Of a stretch of 64,000 bases of DNA, positions 33,468 to 42,511 are shown one piece after another. The position numbers and the translations under genes were made by a program. This DNA comes from Bog-473 sp963730785 (GTDB lineage: Bacteria; Actinomycetota; Acidimicrobiia; Acidimicrobiales; RAAP-2), in assembly GCA_963730785.1 (NCBI GenBank), contig CAVSTF010000010.1, positions 1,054,001-1,118,000 of the forward strand. Reading direction: 5' to 3'. Below the pieces are notes generated by a model, which saw nothing but the letters and a program-made list of their open reading frames with translations, was not told the origin of the DNA and did not search any database. Each line of letters opens with the position of its first letter. Within the stretch, counting starts at the first letter, position 1.

Positions 33468-34960
33468 ACGTCGGTCGAGAGTTCCGCCTTGAGCTGACGG
33501 CGCAAGAGCTTCCCGGTTTCCGAATAGGGAAGCTCGGATCGAAACACGATCAGTCCCGGAGCACGGGTGGAACGAAGCCGAGATGCCACCCATTCCCTCA
33601 GTTCGGTGTCGGTCGCTGACGCGCCGTCTTCCAGTACGACCACTGCGGCCACGGCCTCTCCCCACTCGACATCGGGCACACCAATGACGGCGCAGTCGGC
33701 CACGGCCTGATGCAGCACGAGTACCTCTTCGATCTCGCCCGGAGAGAGGTTCTCGCCACCGCGGACGATCACGTCGTCGAATCGGCCCTCCACGAAGAGG
33801 TAGCCGTCGACGTCGAGCCAACCGCCGTCATTGGTGGTGAGCCACCCCTCGGCGTTGACCACTGACTTTCGACCCAGGTACTCACCCGACACCTGTTCGC
33901 CGCGCACCCAGATCTCACCGTGGACGTCCGGTCCGAGGGATTCTCCCGACGGACCTCGAATTTCAACCTCAAGATGCGGCAGCGGCTGACCCACCGAACC
34001 CAGTCGGGCCCGGACATGCGGTTCGGTGGAACTCACCGCGGCACGGTGGTCGTCGGGGGTGAGCACGCTCACGGTCGAGCTGGTCTCGGTCAGGCCATAC
34101 GCGTTGACGAAGCCGACATGAGGCATCAGTTCGAGGGCACGCTCAACGACGGCCGAAGGCATCCGGCCACCGCCGTAGGAGAGGTGTCGGAGCGCCGGCA
34201 ACTTCTCGCCCCGCTCGGCCAACACATCGAGAATCCGTCCCAGCATGGTGGGCACCACCATGGCGTGGGTGATCGATTCGGAGGCGGCCACATCGACCCA
34301 TTCCTCAGGCGTGAACTGGGGCAGGTAGACCAATCGTCGTCCGGACCAGACCGACGACAGCACGGCTGCAATTCCGGCGATGTGATACGGCGGCACGCTG
34401 ACCAACGTGGCTTCGTCTTCGCCTGCCCCTAGGAACTCAACCGACTCGAGCACATAACTGGTCAGGTGACGGTGCCGAAGGACCGCTGCCTTGGGTTCCC
34501 CGGTCGTCCCGCTGGTGAAGAGCAGCACCGCGGTTTCATCAGGATCCTGCGTGCCGGGTTCGCACTCGGGTCCATCGGCTTCGAGGAATGTGGCGCGGCT
34601 GGTGAACACCAAGTCTTCAATCGGGCCATCAAGGCGGCCCGGCACCGAGTCCTCCACCACAGCCAGGCCCGGGGCCGTACGAGCCAGGATGGCCGCCAGC
34701 TGCGCGTCGGCCAGCCGGTAGTTGACCGGCACGTAGGGAATACCGGCCAGGGCGGCGGCAAAGAGGCCGACTGGCACTCCTTCGGAGTTGACGTCTACCG
34801 CGACCAGACGCTGAATACCCTCGGCCTGGAGGTAACGGGCTGAGGCCTCGGCCCGAGCTCGCAGGTCGGCGTAGGTCAGGTGGCTCCCCTGCAACGGACC
34901 GACGGCGACCCGATCGCCCATGGCGTCAGAAGCGATCTCCAGCAATGAGGCGAGATGCAA
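33464..34960 (-). CDS. Acyl-CoA synthetase (AMP-dependent)
   Basis: 498 residues with all ANL motifs: LLFTSGTTGEPKAAVLRH (P-loop), YGLTETSST, GWLTTNDGGWLDVDGYLFVEGRFDDVIVRGGENLSPGEIE (A7-A8), and SETGKLLRRQLK with the catalytic Lys. It is the third gene of a minus-strand run after the enoyl-CoA hydratase and a small protein, so it probably primes an acid for beta-oxidation-like breakdown. N-terminal residues begin directly with the fold, without a targeting signal. Confidence 0.88.
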   Translation of the reverse strand: MHLASLLEIASDAMGDRVAVGPLQGSHLTYADLRARAEASARYLQAEGIQRLVAVDVNSEGVPVGLFAAALAGIPYVPVNYRLADAQLAAILARTAPGLAVVEDSVPGRLDGPIEDLVFTSRATFLEADGPECEPGTQDPDETAVLLFTSGTTGEPKAAVLRHRHLTSYVLESVEFLGAGEDEATLVSVPPYHIAGIAAVLSSVWSGRRLVYLPQFTPEEWVDVAASESITHAMVVPTMLGRILDVLAERGEKLPALRHLSYGGGRMPSAVVERALELMPHVGFVNAYGLTETSSTVSVLTPDDHRAAVSSTEPHVRARLGSVGQPLPHLEVEIRGPSGESLGPDVHGEIWVRGEQVSGEYLGRKSVVNAEGWLTTNDGGWLDVDGYLFVEGRFDDVIVRGGENLSPGEIEEVLVLHQAVADCAVIGVPDVEWGEAVAAVVVLEDGASATDTELREWVASRLRSTRAPGLIVFRSELPYSETGKLLRRQLKAELSTDV

Positions 34961-34970
34961 GGTGACCCGA

Positions 34971-35279
34971 TCAGTCCGACGACGGCAGGGGCTTGGCGTC
35001 CTTGAGCGTGAGCGCCGTCCCGTTGACGGCCAGATTGCCCGCTCCCGCCTTGGTCACCAGCACCTCGAGTCCGAGGTCGGCATCAATGAACCGCTTGCCG
35101 ATGGGGCTGCCCTCGGAGAATGCCGGATCCAGTTCGAGACCGGCATCTTTGGCCTCGCCCTGGGGCACCATGGCCTGCCCACCGCACTCGAGCGTGCCGG
35201 CGTCGGTCGCTCCCCGCACGACAACCACCTCGGCGTCGCACACCTGACTGGCCCACCTTGACCCGGGTTTGAGATCCAT
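34971..35279 (-). CDS. Small conserved-looking protein between hydratase and acyl-CoA ligase
   Basis: 102 residues, no family recognised with certainty. It begins MDLKPGSRWASQVCDAEVVVVRG and has a second Cys in LECGGQAM. The middle is acidic, followed by GKRFIDADLGLEVLVTKAGAGNLAVNG. The beta-rich text and the two Cys suggest a small metal or ligand binder, but no motif proves it. It lies 10 bases before the ligase start in the same direction, so it is co-transcribed. I preferred the ATG at 35279 (AAGCGGTG upstream) over a longer frame. Confidence 0.6.
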   Translation of the reverse strand: MDLKPGSRWASQVCDAEVVVVRGATDAGTLECGGQAMVPQGEAKDAGLELDPAFSEGSPIGKRFIDADLGLEVLVTKAGAGNLAVNGTALTLKDAKPLPSSD

Positions 35280-35354
35280 GTATTCACCGCTTTCTTGCTT
35301 CTTGAGCACGACTGTCTATCTTCCCAGCGCTCCAACAGGCAATTGGTTCGACGT

Positions 35355-36323
35355 CTAACTGTCTGTCACCCGGTCGACCAGCCCCCAGTCGAGGGCGGTT
35401 GCCGCATCAATGGCGCACCCGCTGAGCGCGAGCAGGGCCATGCGGTGCCGACCGATCCGGCGAGTGATACTCACGGTGCCACCGGCACCGGGAATGAGGC
35501 CCATCGACACTTCGGGCAACCGGGCCGTGAAATCGGGCTGGGCCACCACCAGGGGGGAGAAGGCGGCCAATTCGACACCTGACCCAGCACAAGGCCCATG
35601 GACTTCCACCCGAAGCCGTGGTCCGATTCGAACCATCGACCGTCCGATGCTGGCGATGAGCCGGATCAGGTGGGCCGCCGCCGGATCAGCAAAGGTTCCA
35701 AACTCATAGAGATCGCCGCCACTACAAAAGTTCGTCCCCTCGCCTCTGACCACCACCTCGGTGAGCGAGGGGTCCGCTTCGGCCAGCGTCAGCGCATTGA
35801 GCCATCCGTCCCGCATGGCGCGGTTCAATGCGTTTCGACTCTGGGGTCGCTGCAAGACGATCTCGAGCGATGCGCCGGTTCTCGTGACGCGCACTGCCGG
35901 CCCTGACTCATCAACAGCACTGCGGTCCCCTCGACGCTTGCGCCATTCCATGAACTCAATCCCGCTCTGGAGGGCAGAGAACACGGCCGATTCGGCAATC
36001 AGCGCTCGCTCTATCGATGGTGACTGCTCCCGGAGGCAAAGCGCGAGGGACGTGGCGGCCACGGGATGCTCACCGATGGCCTGGAGCATTTCGTCCATGG
36101 AGGCCAGCGATTCGTCGACCGCGGTGTCGGCCCAGGTCGGGAAGCTCATGCCCGATCCTCCGTGGGCCAGGACCACGCAAGGAATGGAGACCAATGCCTG
36201 AGCGAGATCGTCGTCGATCGCCGAACCGTCCTCTTCCACCACGGCCACCAGGCCAGCGGGATCGGAGAGTGTCTCCACGGCAAACGGCGAGCGGGCGTGC
36301 TCAAGCAATTCGCTTTCAGTCAT
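35355..36323 (-). CDS. Enoyl-CoA hydratase/isomerase-family protein with N-terminal extension
   Basis: 322 residues, longer than the usual ~260. The crotonase core starts near residue 145: VTRTGASLEIVLQRPQSRNALNRAMRDGW, then GEGTNFCSGGDLYEFGTFAD (oxyanion hole), GPCAGSGVELAAFS and GLIPGAGGTVSITRRIG. Residues 1-140 have no clear motif but could be a degenerate crotonase-like half. In the region where hydratases carry the catalytic Glu, SMGLIPGAGG is typical of members with one Glu replaced. First gene of the hydratase/small-protein/ligase run and divergent from a CoA-transferase. Confidence 0.8.
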   Translation of the reverse strand: MTESELLEHARSPFAVETLSDPAGLVAVVEEDGSAIDDDLAQALVSIPCVVLAHGGSGMSFPTWADTAVDESLASMDEMLQAIGEHPVAATSLALCLREQSPSIERALIAESAVFSALQSGIEFMEWRKRRGDRSAVDESGPAVRVTRTGASLEIVLQRPQSRNALNRAMRDGWLNALTLAEADPSLTEVVVRGEGTNFCSGGDLYEFGTFADPAAAHLIRLIASIGRSMVRIGPRLRVEVHGPCAGSGVELAAFSPLVVAQPDFTARLPEVSMGLIPGAGGTVSITRRIGRHRMALLALSGCAIDAATALDWGLVDRVTDS

Positions 36324-36399
36324 CGAGAGGATGCGGATGCGACCCAGCCTACGGGATCGGACTTCGACCGATGAGAAGTCCGAATGGCATCATCGAGCC

Positions 36400-37608
36400 A
36401 TGGATCCCCTCAGCCGGCGATGGGCCAGGAGCGGGGCCATGATGCTGACCGGTCGGGCTGACGGACCTCCCCTGGGGGCTTCACGTGGTGTCGTCGAGCT
36501 GATGGATCATGGCGCCGCCGTGCTGCGGGACCATACCGATAGCCGAGTGGACATTGATGGGCTGGCCCTGCTGGGAGAGCGGGCGGCCTTTGAGGGCTTA
36601 CGCCGCCGAGGTCCCGAGAGCTGTGGTGGCGGAGCCCGACTGTTGCCAGCCGCCGATGGATGGATCGCCGTGTCGTTGGCTCGGCCTGATGACGTAGCCG
36701 CCTTGCCAGCCTGGCTCGAGGTCGATGATGACCCACTGGACACCTGGGACCGCATTGGCCGGGCGGTAGTGCACCGGCCGACCGATCATCTGGATGCTCG
36801 GGCCGCCTTGCTCGGACTACCGATTGCCGCGTTGGGGAGCGTCCCGCCTCTTGATGCCGAAGCATTCGGGCTGCCCGTCGGATGCCAACTCGTCGGTGAT
36901 CGAGAGATTGCGCCTTCGTTGGCGAAGCTACGGGTGGTGGACATGTCGAGCCTGTGGGCGGGACCACTCTGTGGCTCGCTCCTCGCCGAGGCCGGCATGG
37001 AGGTGATCAAGGTGGAATCGGCCACCCGACCGGACGGTGCCCGCCGCGGCAATCGCGCCTTCTTCAATCTCTTGAATGGCGCAAAACAATCGGTCGTCAT
37101 CGACTTCACACAGGCCAGCGGGGTTGATCAGCTGAACGCGCTCCTCAAAAGCGCCGATGTCGTCATTGAGAGTGCGCGACCCCGGGGCCTCGAACAATTG
37201 GGCGTCCTCGCTTCAGACCTACTCGAAGACCCCTTCGGCCCCAAGGTCTGGGTGTCGATTACCAGCCACGGCCGAGGCGCCAGCTGCCGCGACCGGGTTG
37301 GCTTCGGCGACGTGGCCGCGGTGGCTGGAGGCCTGGTTGCGGTGGACGAGGAAGGACCAACTTTCCTGGCCGACGCCGTCACCGATCCCATGGCCGGGTT
37401 GGTGGCCGCCGCTGGGACACTGGAGGCACTGGCGAACGTTGGATCGCGCCTGCTCGATGTCGCCATGGCCCCCATGGCGGCGGTGGTGGCCGGACCGCTC
37501 CTGGAAGTTGAGGGGCTTCGGGCCTCACCACCACGAACGCGCACCCCGATTCGCTCGGCCCGGGACATGGGGACTGATACTCAATCGGTGCTGTCGGCCC
37601 TGCATTGA
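36400..37608 (+). CDS. CoA-transferase-family protein with swapped domain order
   Basis: 402 residues built from CaiB-like parts in reverse order. The N-terminal ~190 residues (WARSGAMMLTGRADGPPLG, then RLLPAADGWIAVSLARPDDVAALPAWLE) match what is normally the C-terminal half. The second part starts near residue 180 with KLRVVDMSSLWAGPLCGSLLAEAGMEVIKVESATRPDGAR, the usual N-terminal opening, and goes on to GRGASCRDRVGFGDVAAVAGGL. A circular permutation or a pair of half-domains is the simplest reading. It faces away from the hydratase gene and presumably loads CoA onto its substrate. Confidence 0.78.
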   Translation: MDPLSRRWARSGAMMLTGRADGPPLGASRGVVELMDHGAAVLRDHTDSRVDIDGLALLGERAAFEGLRRRGPESCGGGARLLPAADGWIAVSLARPDDVAALPAWLEVDDDPLDTWDRIGRAVVHRPTDHLDARAALLGLPIAALGSVPPLDAEAFGLPVGCQLVGDREIAPSLAKLRVVDMSSLWAGPLCGSLLAEAGMEVIKVESATRPDGARRGNRAFFNLLNGAKQSVVIDFTQASGVDQLNALLKSADVVIESARPRGLEQLGVLASDLLEDPFGPKVWVSITSHGRGASCRDRVGFGDVAAVAGGLVAVDEEGPTFLADAVTDPMAGLVAAAGTLEALANVGSRLLDVAMAPMAAVVAGPLLEVEGLRASPPRTRTPIRSARDMGTDTQSVLSALH

Positions 37609-37629
37609 TCTGAAGGGCCGGTCCGAAAA

Positions 37630-37655
37630 CCTTAACGTTGACGTTATAGTTAAGG
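37630..37655. promoter_or_regulatory. Nested inverted repeats and -10 box at the MFS start (MerR-type operator)
   Basis: CCTTAAC (37630-37636) mirrors GTTAAGG (37649-37655). Inside is a second dyad, TAACGT-TG-ACGTTA (37633-37646). TATAGT (37645-37650) looks like a -10 and lies seven bases before the ATG at 37657, so the message is probably leaderless. The downstream MerR gene is the natural regulator. Confidence 0.55.
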
Positions 37656-37656
37656 G

Positions 37657-39420
37657 ATGAGCGCAACCCTGGCGGTGCCGGCCGACACTGGATCTCGTTA
37701 TAAGTGGGTGGCCCTCTTCACCGTCACCTTGGGCACCCTCATGGTGTTCATCAATCAGTCCATCGTGCTCATCGCGCTGCCCAACATCTTCCGTGGCATC
37801 GACCTCAATCCCCTGACGCCGGGCAATACCGGCTACATGCTCTGGATGCTCATGGGCTTCATGGTGGTCCTGGCCGTGCTCGTTGTCTCATTAGGCCGGG
37901 TAGGTGACATGTACGGCCGGGTGCGGATCTTCAACCTCGGGTTCGCCGTCTTCACCCTCTTTTCCATTCTGCTGTCCATCACCTGGTTCCACGGTCCGGC
38001 CGGTGCCATTTGGTTAATCACCATGCGGGTTGGTCAAGGAATCGGTGGGGCCATGCTGTTCGCCAACTCATCGGCCATCGTCACCGATGCGTTCCCGACG
38101 CATCAGAGGGGTCTGGGTCTGGGCATCAACAACGTGGCCGCCATATCCGGATCGTTCATTGGCCTCGTCCTCGGTGGCCTCCTCGCACCGGTGCAGTGGC
38201 ACCTGATCTTTTTGGTGTCGGTCCCGTTCGGCATCTTCGGCACCATTTGGGCCTACGTGAAGTTGGAGGATCGAGGTGTCCGGACCCCGGCCAAGATCGA
38301 CTGGCTCGGCAACTTCACCTTCGCCGCCGGTCTCATCCTGATTCTGGTCGGCATCACCTATGGCCTTCTTCCCTACGGCGGTCACACCATGGGTTGGACC
38401 AGTCCCGTCGTCCTCTTCGAGATCTTCGGCGGGGTGGCCATTTTGATCGGGTTCGGCGTGATCGAGACCAAGGTGGCCCACCCCATGTTCCGCCTGACCT
38501 TGTTTCGGATCCGGCCTTTCAGCGCCGGCAACGGGGCCAGCTTCTTGGCTTCGCTCAGCCGCGGTGGCTTGATGTTCATGTTGATTATCTGGTTGCAGGG
38601 CATCTGGCTGCCCCTGCACGGCTACAGCTTTTCCCAGACTCCGCTCTGGGCCGGCATCTACATGATTCCCCTCACTGTCGGCTTCCTGGCTGCCGGACCA
38701 CTCAGTGGCGTGCTGGCCGACCGTTACGGCGCTCGACCGTTTGCCACGGGCGGGCTCCTGATTGTCGCCCTGTCGTTCGTCTTGCTGCAGATGCTGCCAG
38801 TCGACTTCTCCTACTGGACCTTCGCTGGCCTCATCTTCTTGAACTCAGTTGGCATGGGTATGTTCATTGCCCCCAATCAGGCCGGCATCATGAACAGCCT
38901 TCCGGCCGACCAACGGGGCGCCGGCGCGGGCATGGCGGGCACCTTCAACTCATCGGCCCAAGTGTTGTCGATCGGCATCTTCTTCACCCTCATGATCCTG
39001 GGTTTGGCCTCGAGCCTGCCTTCGGCGCTGTACCACGGCCTGCTGGCCAAGGGCGTCCCCAATGCGACGGCGTTGCGGGTCTCGCACCTGCCTCCGGTCG
39101 GCAGCCTCTTCGCCGCCTTCCTCGGCTACAACCCCATCAAGATCCTGTTGGGACCAGCCACGTTGGCCCATCTACCCAAGGGCACGGCCAGCTATCTGAC
39201 CGGCCGCTCCTTCTTCCCGCACCTGATCTCGAAGCCATTCGGAAAGGGTCTCACCGAGGCCTTCTACTTCGCGGCCGGGGCGTGCGCACTGGGCTCGGTG
39301 GCGTCGTTGTTGCGTGGTGGGAAATACCACCACGAAGAGATCAACGGGTCGAGCACCGAACCCGACGAAATTTCGGCCCAGGAAGCCGTCGCCGAGACCG
39401 AACCGGTATTGGTGCCCTGA
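37657..39420 (+). CDS. MFS drug-resistance-type transporter, 14-helix (DHA2/EmrB-QacA) family
   Basis: 587 residues with about 14 hydrophobic segments. TLGTLMVFINQSIVLIALPNIFRGI is the DHA2 motif D1 helix, SLGRVGDMYGRVRIFNLGFAVF is motif A, and MRVGQGIGGAMLFANSSAIVTDAFP is motif B/C. A ~50-residue loop between late helices and an acidic C-terminal tail (SSTEPDEISAQEAVAETE) follow. It exports lipophilic compounds by proton antiport in known relatives. It is co-transcribed with a MerR gene one base downstream. Confidence 0.88.
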   Translation: MSATLAVPADTGSRYKWVALFTVTLGTLMVFINQSIVLIALPNIFRGIDLNPLTPGNTGYMLWMLMGFMVVLAVLVVSLGRVGDMYGRVRIFNLGFAVFTLFSILLSITWFHGPAGAIWLITMRVGQGIGGAMLFANSSAIVTDAFPTHQRGLGLGINNVAAISGSFIGLVLGGLLAPVQWHLIFLVSVPFGIFGTIWAYVKLEDRGVRTPAKIDWLGNFTFAAGLILILVGITYGLLPYGGHTMGWTSPVVLFEIFGGVAILIGFGVIETKVAHPMFRLTLFRIRPFSAGNGASFLASLSRGGLMFMLIIWLQGIWLPLHGYSFSQTPLWAGIYMIPLTVGFLAAGPLSGVLADRYGARPFATGGLLIVALSFVLLQMLPVDFSYWTFAGLIFLNSVGMGMFIAPNQAGIMNSLPADQRGAGAGMAGTFNSSAQVLSIGIFFTLMILGLASSLPSALYHGLLAKGVPNATALRVSHLPPVGSLFAAFLGYNPIKILLGPATLAHLPKGTASYLTGRSFFPHLISKPFGKGLTEAFYFAAGACALGSVASLLRGGKYHHEEINGSSTEPDEISAQEAVAETEPVLVP

Positions 39421-39421
39421 G

Positions 39422-39898
39422 ATGCCCACCACCACCAACGTCGAGGCCAAGCCGCTCGAATCCGGCATTCGCATCAGTGATGCGGCGGCGTCAGCGGGCG
39501 TGTCGCCTCGCACCCTGCGCTACTACGAAGAGTTGGGGCTCCTCACGCCGTCGATGTACACGTCGGGCGGTGAACGCCGCTACACCGCTGAAGACCTGAC
39601 CCACCTGAATCGCATTCTGGAATTACGTGAAGTGCTCGGGATGAACCTGGACGAGATTAAGGAGTTCCTGTCCTTTGAAGGTCGGCTCAACGAGCTACGC
39701 GCCGCCTATGCGGCCAACAAGGGCCAGACCTCCAAGCAGGCCATCACCAAGCAGAAATCGACCTTGCGGGAGGCCCTAGAACTCAACGAATCGTTGGCCG
39801 AACAGTTGAACGCCAAGCTGGCCCGCATGGACGCCTTCCGGGCCAAATTGGCCGGCGACGCGCAGCGCTGTCGCGAGCTGCTCTCCGAACTGGAGTAG
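39422..39898 (+). CDS. MerR-family transcriptional regulator
   Basis: 158 residues. The winged HTH is clear: RISDAAASAGVSPRTLRYYEELGLLTPSMYTSGGERRYTAEDLTHLNRI. A long coiled-coil helix (LNELRAAYAANKGQTSKQAITKQKSTLREALELNESLAEQLNAKLARMDAF) follows, with no Cys metal site, so it senses an organic ligand rather than metal or redox. It is encoded directly after the MFS pump (stop and ATG one base apart) and probably acts on the dyad ahead of that pump. Confidence 0.88.
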   Translation: MPTTTNVEAKPLESGIRISDAAASAGVSPRTLRYYEELGLLTPSMYTSGGERRYTAEDLTHLNRILELREVLGMNLDEIKEFLSFEGRLNELRAAYAANKGQTSKQAITKQKSTLREALELNESLAEQLNAKLARMDAFRAKLAGDAQRCRELLSELE

Positions 39899-39901
39899 GA
39901 G

Positions 39902-40165
39902 TCAGTGGGCCGAAAGGATGAGCTCCAAGACGGTGCTCATGCCGGCTACCACCATGGAGAGGGCCACGACAACGGCCGTGATTTTTATGAAACGAGAGTG
40001 ACCGCGTCCCCAGGGTTCGTCGTAGATATCGGCGTCGAGCCAGTCGGGCATTGATGGCGCCAACTCGTCGAGCGGTTGGGGCTCACGAGTGGCCAGGTAG
40101 CCGATGATCGGCGCCAGGCCGATGGGCTCATGGGGCTGCGGTGGTCCGGGTAGGTGACCCTGCAT
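39902..40165 (-). CDS. Small single-pass membrane protein, function unknown
   Basis: 87 residues. The first ~60 are Pro-rich and acidic (GPPQPHEPIG, DELAPSMPDWLDADIYDEPWGRG). The C-terminus is one hydrophobic helix (ITAVVVALSMVVAGMSTVLELIL) preceded by basic residues, so a tail-anchored protein with the N-terminus in the cytoplasm is likely. It converges on the MerR gene and is divergent from the sulfatase, 50 bases away. I do not recognise a family. Confidence 0.5.
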   Translation of the reverse strand: MQGHLPGPPQPHEPIGLAPIIGYLATREPQPLDELAPSMPDWLDADIYDEPWGRGHSRFIKITAVVVALSMVVAGMSTVLELILSAH

Positions 40166-40215
40166 GTCCAACCAGGCTAGTGCCGATGGCCTCGACATTC
40201 CCCTACCCTGATCGC

Positions 40216-42504
40216 ATGTCTGACGCCCCTCAGCAGATCGGATTCACCCCGGCGGAGTCCACGCCACGGTGGCCCCACGATCCCAAGCCACCGGCCGGTG
40301 CTCCCAACGTGGTGGCCATCGTCCTCGATGACACCGGATTCGGGCATCTCGGGTCGTTCGGCTCGGACATCAAGACCCCCCATCTAGATTCGTTGGCCGC
40401 CGAGGGCGCACCCTTCAACCGCTTTCACGTCACCTCGCTCTGTTCCCCCACCCGGGCTTCGTTCTTCACGGGCCGCAATCACCACGCCGTGGGCATGGGA
40501 TTCCTGGCCGACATTCCGCTCGCCTTCCCCGGGTACACGGCCCGGCTGCCCGCATCGGCCGCCGCGCTGCCCCGCATCCTCCGTGACGCTGGGTACTCAA
40601 CTCTGGCCGTCGGCAAGTGGCACCTGACGCCGCGCTGGCAGCGCTCGGCGGCCGGACCCTTCACCACCTGGCCCCTGGGTGTGGGATTCGAACGTCACTA
40701 CGGGTTCTTGCAGGGCGACGCCAACCACTGGGCCCCCAATCTGATCCACGACAACCACTACATAGAGGCACCGCGTCGGCCCGAGGAGGGATACCACCTG
40801 AGCGAGGATCTGGCCGATCAGGCCATCCGCATGGTGCAGGACCAACGGCAGGCCGCGGCGGGCAAGCCTTTCTTTCTGTACTTCGCCCTCGGGGCCATGC
40901 ACTCGCCCCATCACGTGGCCCCGGAGTGGGTCGAGCCCTACCGGGGCGCGTTCGACCACGGGTGGGATGCCTGGCGCCAACAAGTCTTCGACCGCCAGGT
41001 CACACGCGGCATCGTGCCCGCCGACACCGTGCTCACTCCCCGCCCTGAATGGGTCACCGGGTGGGACGCCCTCTCCAAGGACGAACGTCGCATGCATGCC
41101 CGCCAGCAGGAAGTCTTCGCCGGCTTCTTGACCCACACCGACGCCCAAATCGGTCGCGTCCTCGATGCCTTGAAGGCCTCGGGGCAACTGGACAACACGC
41201 TCGTCATGGTCTTCTCGGACAACGGGGCCAGTGCCGAAGGTGGCAAGGACGGCAGCGTCAACGAGCATCGCTTCACCGCTCACCTGCGCGAGTCGGTGCA
41301 GGACAACCTGGCCGCCTACGACGACTGGGGCGGCTTCTCGACCTACAACCACTACTCGTGGGCCTGGGCCTGGGCCGGCAACACGCCGCATCGGCTGTGG
41401 AAGCGCTACACCTGGCTGGGTGGCACCCGAACGCCGCTGATCATCCACTGGCCCGGTCGCATTGCCGAGCCCGGGGTGGTGCGCCCGCAGTTCACCCACG
41501 TGGTCGACCTGATGCCCACCATCCTCCATGCCGTCGGCATCGAACCGCCCGCCGAGGTGGACGGTGTCGCCCAACAAGAGATCGACGGCACCAGCCTGCT
41601 CAGTGCGCTTGAGGACCCGACGGCAGGAGAGCTGCATGAGACCCAGTACTTCGAAATGCTGGGCTCACGATCGATTTACCACGACGGGTGGAAGGCAACC
41701 ACCAACCACATCAGCGCCGGCGTGCTGGACGAAGAGGAGTTGGCGATCGGCAGCCGAGACTTTGCTCAGGACCGCTGGGAATTGTTCGACCTCAGCCGTG
41801 ACTTCTCCGAGGCGACCGACCTCTCGGCCGACGAGCCGGCCCGGCTGCAGGAACTGACCGAGCTGTGGACGTCTGAAGCCGAGCGCAATCAGGTGCTGCC
41901 GATCTCCGACAGCATGCTCGACCGCTTCGGTGGCTTCATTCCGCCGGCCTGGCCCTCCGGACCCAAAGCCACGTTTCACCCGGGTGGCGGACCGGTGCAC
42001 GACGAATCAGTGCCCTTGTTGTGGGGCGGCTTCCGCATGACCGCCGACATAGATGCTGGCCCCGGCGACGCCGACGGTGTGATCTGTGCGTTGGGTGACT
42101 GGTTCGGCGGGTTCGCCCTCTACTGCGTCGAAGGCCGACCTCACTTCACCTTCGCCCGGGCCGCCGACACCCTTGAACTGGCTGGTGCGGCACCCCTGGC
42201 GGCTGGACCTCATCAGGTGGAAGTGATCTGTGCCCTTGGCGCCAACGGAGGGCCGAGCCGCATGGTGCTCATGGTCGACGAGGTGGTGGCCGACGAGTGC
42301 AGCTTCGAAGGCGCCCTTCCCATGGCCCTGCAGCATGGTGGCGCCGGACTCCGCATCGGACTCGATAGTGGCTTTCCCGTCTCATCCCGCTACCACCCAC
42401 CGGCCCCCTTCTCCGGCGTGGTGCATCAGGTCACCATCGATGCATCGGGCGGCACGCTCCCACCCGCCCTCGACGAGATCCGGGCCGCCCTCCATAGCGA
42501 CTGA
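40216..42504 (+). CDS. Large arylsulfatase (type I, formylglycine-dependent)
   Basis: 762 residues. NVVAIVLDDTGFGHLGSFG starts the alkaline-phosphatase-like fold with metal Asp residues. LCSPTRASFFTGRN holds the C-x-P-x-R motif whose Cys becomes formylglycine. GKWHL and MVFSDNGASAEGG complete the metal site. From about residue 560 a beta-sandwich tail follows (WGGFRMTADIDAG to the end). No signal peptide is seen, so it appears cytoplasmic. Substrates of this large subgroup are mostly alkyl or aryl sulfate esters. The gene stands alone. Confidence 0.88.
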   Translation: MSDAPQQIGFTPAESTPRWPHDPKPPAGAPNVVAIVLDDTGFGHLGSFGSDIKTPHLDSLAAEGAPFNRFHVTSLCSPTRASFFTGRNHHAVGMGFLADIPLAFPGYTARLPASAAALPRILRDAGYSTLAVGKWHLTPRWQRSAAGPFTTWPLGVGFERHYGFLQGDANHWAPNLIHDNHYIEAPRRPEEGYHLSEDLADQAIRMVQDQRQAAAGKPFFLYFALGAMHSPHHVAPEWVEPYRGAFDHGWDAWRQQVFDRQVTRGIVPADTVLTPRPEWVTGWDALSKDERRMHARQQEVFAGFLTHTDAQIGRVLDALKASGQLDNTLVMVFSDNGASAEGGKDGSVNEHRFTAHLRESVQDNLAAYDDWGGFSTYNHYSWAWAWAGNTPHRLWKRYTWLGGTRTPLIIHWPGRIAEPGVVRPQFTHVVDLMPTILHAVGIEPPAEVDGVAQQEIDGTSLLSALEDPTAGELHETQYFEMLGSRSIYHDGWKATTNHISAGVLDEEELAIGSRDFAQDRWELFDLSRDFSEATDLSADEPARLQELTELWTSEAERNQVLPISDSMLDRFGGFIPPAWPSGPKATFHPGGGPVHDESVPLLWGGFRMTADIDAGPGDADGVICALGDWFGGFALYCVEGRPHFTFARAADTLELAGAAPLAAGPHQVEVICALGANGGPSRMVLMVDEVVADECSFEGALPMALQHGGAGLRIGLDSGFPVSSRYHPPAPFSGVVHQVTIDASGGTLPPALDEIRAALHSD

Positions 42505-42511
42505 GGGAACT

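Noticed and set aside
38010..39599. Large second open frame inside the MFS gene
   Set aside because: Its His/Arg/Pro-rich text has no family features and lies opposite a perfectly typical 14-helix transporter frame.
40597..41637. Minus-strand open frame within the sulfatase
   Set aside because: It is antisense to conserved sulfatase motifs and looks like a GC-rich shadow frame.
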